Of a stretch of 64,000 nt of DNA, positions 63,465 to 64,000 are shown one piece after another. Position 1 is the stretch's first letter; each line of letters starts with the position of its first letter. Both the position numbers and the translations under genes were made by a program. The notes beneath the pieces are model-generated. The model made no database searches and was not told the origin of the DNA. It was given only the letters and a program-made list of their open reading frames with translations. Location: contig NZ_JAPUVQ010000131.1 in NCBI RefSeq assembly GCF_029255145.1, forward strand, positions 1 to 64,000, in the 5' to 3' direction. The stretch comes from Accumulibacter sp003538495 (GTDB taxonomy: Bacteria > Pseudomonadota > Gammaproteobacteria > Burkholderiales > Rhodocyclaceae).

Positions 63465-64000
63465 CTAGCCGGCCGGCAGCGAACCAGCCGCGGCGGACGC
63501 GCTCAAGGCGTCGGCACCGAGCAGGTCGGCGCCGATATTCCGCGCGAGGAGCGGGAACTGGTTGAACACCAGCCCGCCGACGACGATCCGCGGGCAGTCG
63601 TCGACAAAGCTCGCCCGCAGCACGCCTACCGCTTCGCGCAGAGCACGCAACTGCTGCGGTAGCGACGCCGACAGCCCGACCAGATCGGGTTGCAGCTGCC
63701 TGATCTGGTCGGTCAAGGCCGGCAGCGGCGTGTTCGCGCCCAGGTAATGCACCGTCCAGCCCGAGACCTCGAAGGCATCGGCGACCATTCGCAGTCCGAC
63801 GCAGTGGTGGTTCCCCGCCGGGCAGGCGAAGAGCGCCTTGCGGCCATTGTCCGGCGCCGGTTCCACACGCCCGAAACCTTGCGCCATCATCGTTTGCGCG
63901 ATCGCCGTCGCGAGGTGCTCCTGGGCCACCGATACGTTGTTCTGCTGCCAGCGGCGGCCCACTTCGTAGAGCGCCGGCTGGATGACGTGGATCTCGGCGC
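63465..64000 (-). CDS. Cobalamin-binding domain protein (5' end cut by the window)
   Basis: The 3' part of a gene that runs off the right edge; about 178 residues are visible. The in-frame upstream sequence (IHVIQPALYEVGRRWQ) is the B12-binding helical cap, and the Rossmann-like part has HCVGLRMVADAFEVSG (HxxG cobalamin-ligand motif) and LGANTPLPALTDQI. Such modules occur in CarH/MerR-type light sensors and methyltransferases; the N-terminal domain is not in view. It is the first gene of a minus-strand row with the GGDEF and kinase genes, so B12-linked sensing (perhaps light) feeding c-di-GMP is a fair guess. Confidence 0.88.
   Translation of the reverse strand, partial: AEIHVIQPALYEVGRRWQQNNVSVAQEHLATAIAQTMMAQGFGRVEPAPDNGRKALFACPAGNHHCVGLRMVADAFEVSGWTVHYLGANTPLPALTDQIRQLQPDLVGLSASLPQQLRALREAVGVLRASFVDDCPRIVVGGLVFNQFPLLARNIGADLLGADALSASAAAGSLPAG

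Overview
The window is GC-rich, densely coding bacterial DNA. Gene content (a Liv-type ABC operon with PutA, a PEP-CTERM protein, a fatty acid cis/trans isomerase, a DksA with a reduced zinc site, many PAS/GGDEF/histidine kinase proteins) suggests a betaproteobacterium, perhaps of the Rhodocyclaceae/Accumulibacter type. This is inference from family content only; no rRNA or other taxonomic marker is present.

Region 1 (1-9.83 kb) is the most distinctive accessory region. It opens with two adjacent Ala/Gln-rich coiled-coil proteins, the second carrying an N-terminal class-3-lipase-like domain. A complete diversity-generating retroelement (DGR) follows: two secreted FGE-sulfatase/C-type-lectin-fold target genes (3928-4815 and 6812-7840), each ending in a variable repeat, an Avd accessory gene (7974-8339) and a DGR-type reverse transcriptase (8323-9597). 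The template repeat (9406-9529) lies in frame inside the 3' end of the reverse transcriptase ORF. Codon-by-codon comparison of the 24-codon core shows 16 substitutions in VR1, all at template adenines, and 16 in VR2, 15 of them at template adenines. A 389-bp ungapped direct repeat links the two targets and leaves a copy of the avd start region behind target 1. Two toxin-antitoxin modules (VapBC-like and HigBA-like) lie between the targets.

Region 2 (9.8-19.9 kb) is a GntR/FCD regulator, a full branched-chain/hydrophobic amino acid ABC transporter (substrate-binding protein, two permeases, two ATPases) and a bifunctional proline dehydrogenase/P5C dehydrogenase inserted between the binding protein and the permeases, then a DMT-family exporter. 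Together they look like import and oxidation of proline or a related amino acid. Region 3 (19.9-24 kb, minus strand) is a signalling run: a hybrid PAS histidine kinase, a single-domain response regulator and a REC-PAS-GGDEF protein.

Region 4 (24.3-44.8 kb) is mostly housekeeping: pgk-tpiA, a NodU-type carbamoyltransferase, a small tyrosine phosphatase, a hydroxypyruvate isomerase-like protein, a PEP-CTERM gene broken by an in-frame TGA, a ChrA-type transporter, dksA, an FAD-dependent dehydrogenase, a methylthioribose-1-phosphate isomerase/class II aldolase pair, a DUF3617 protein, cti, a cupin, a YgiQ radical SAM protein, tRNA-Val(GAC) with a clear promoter and terminator, and a DUF1254 lipoprotein.

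Region 5 (45-64 kb) is a second unusual locus. On the minus strand a PAS histidine kinase leads to a metacaspase and a 1994-residue protein that joins two alpha/beta-hydrolase domains to a CHAT protease domain. Divergently, on the plus strand, lie a 912-residue protein with a diverged CHAT-like C-terminus, a metallo-beta-lactamase-fold protein and a CheB-CheR-PAS sensor. A second related histidine kinase, a diguanylate cyclase and a truncated B12-binding protein close the window. The clustering of three caspase-fold proteins with hydrolases and sensors suggests an uncharacterised protease or cell-fate/defence system.
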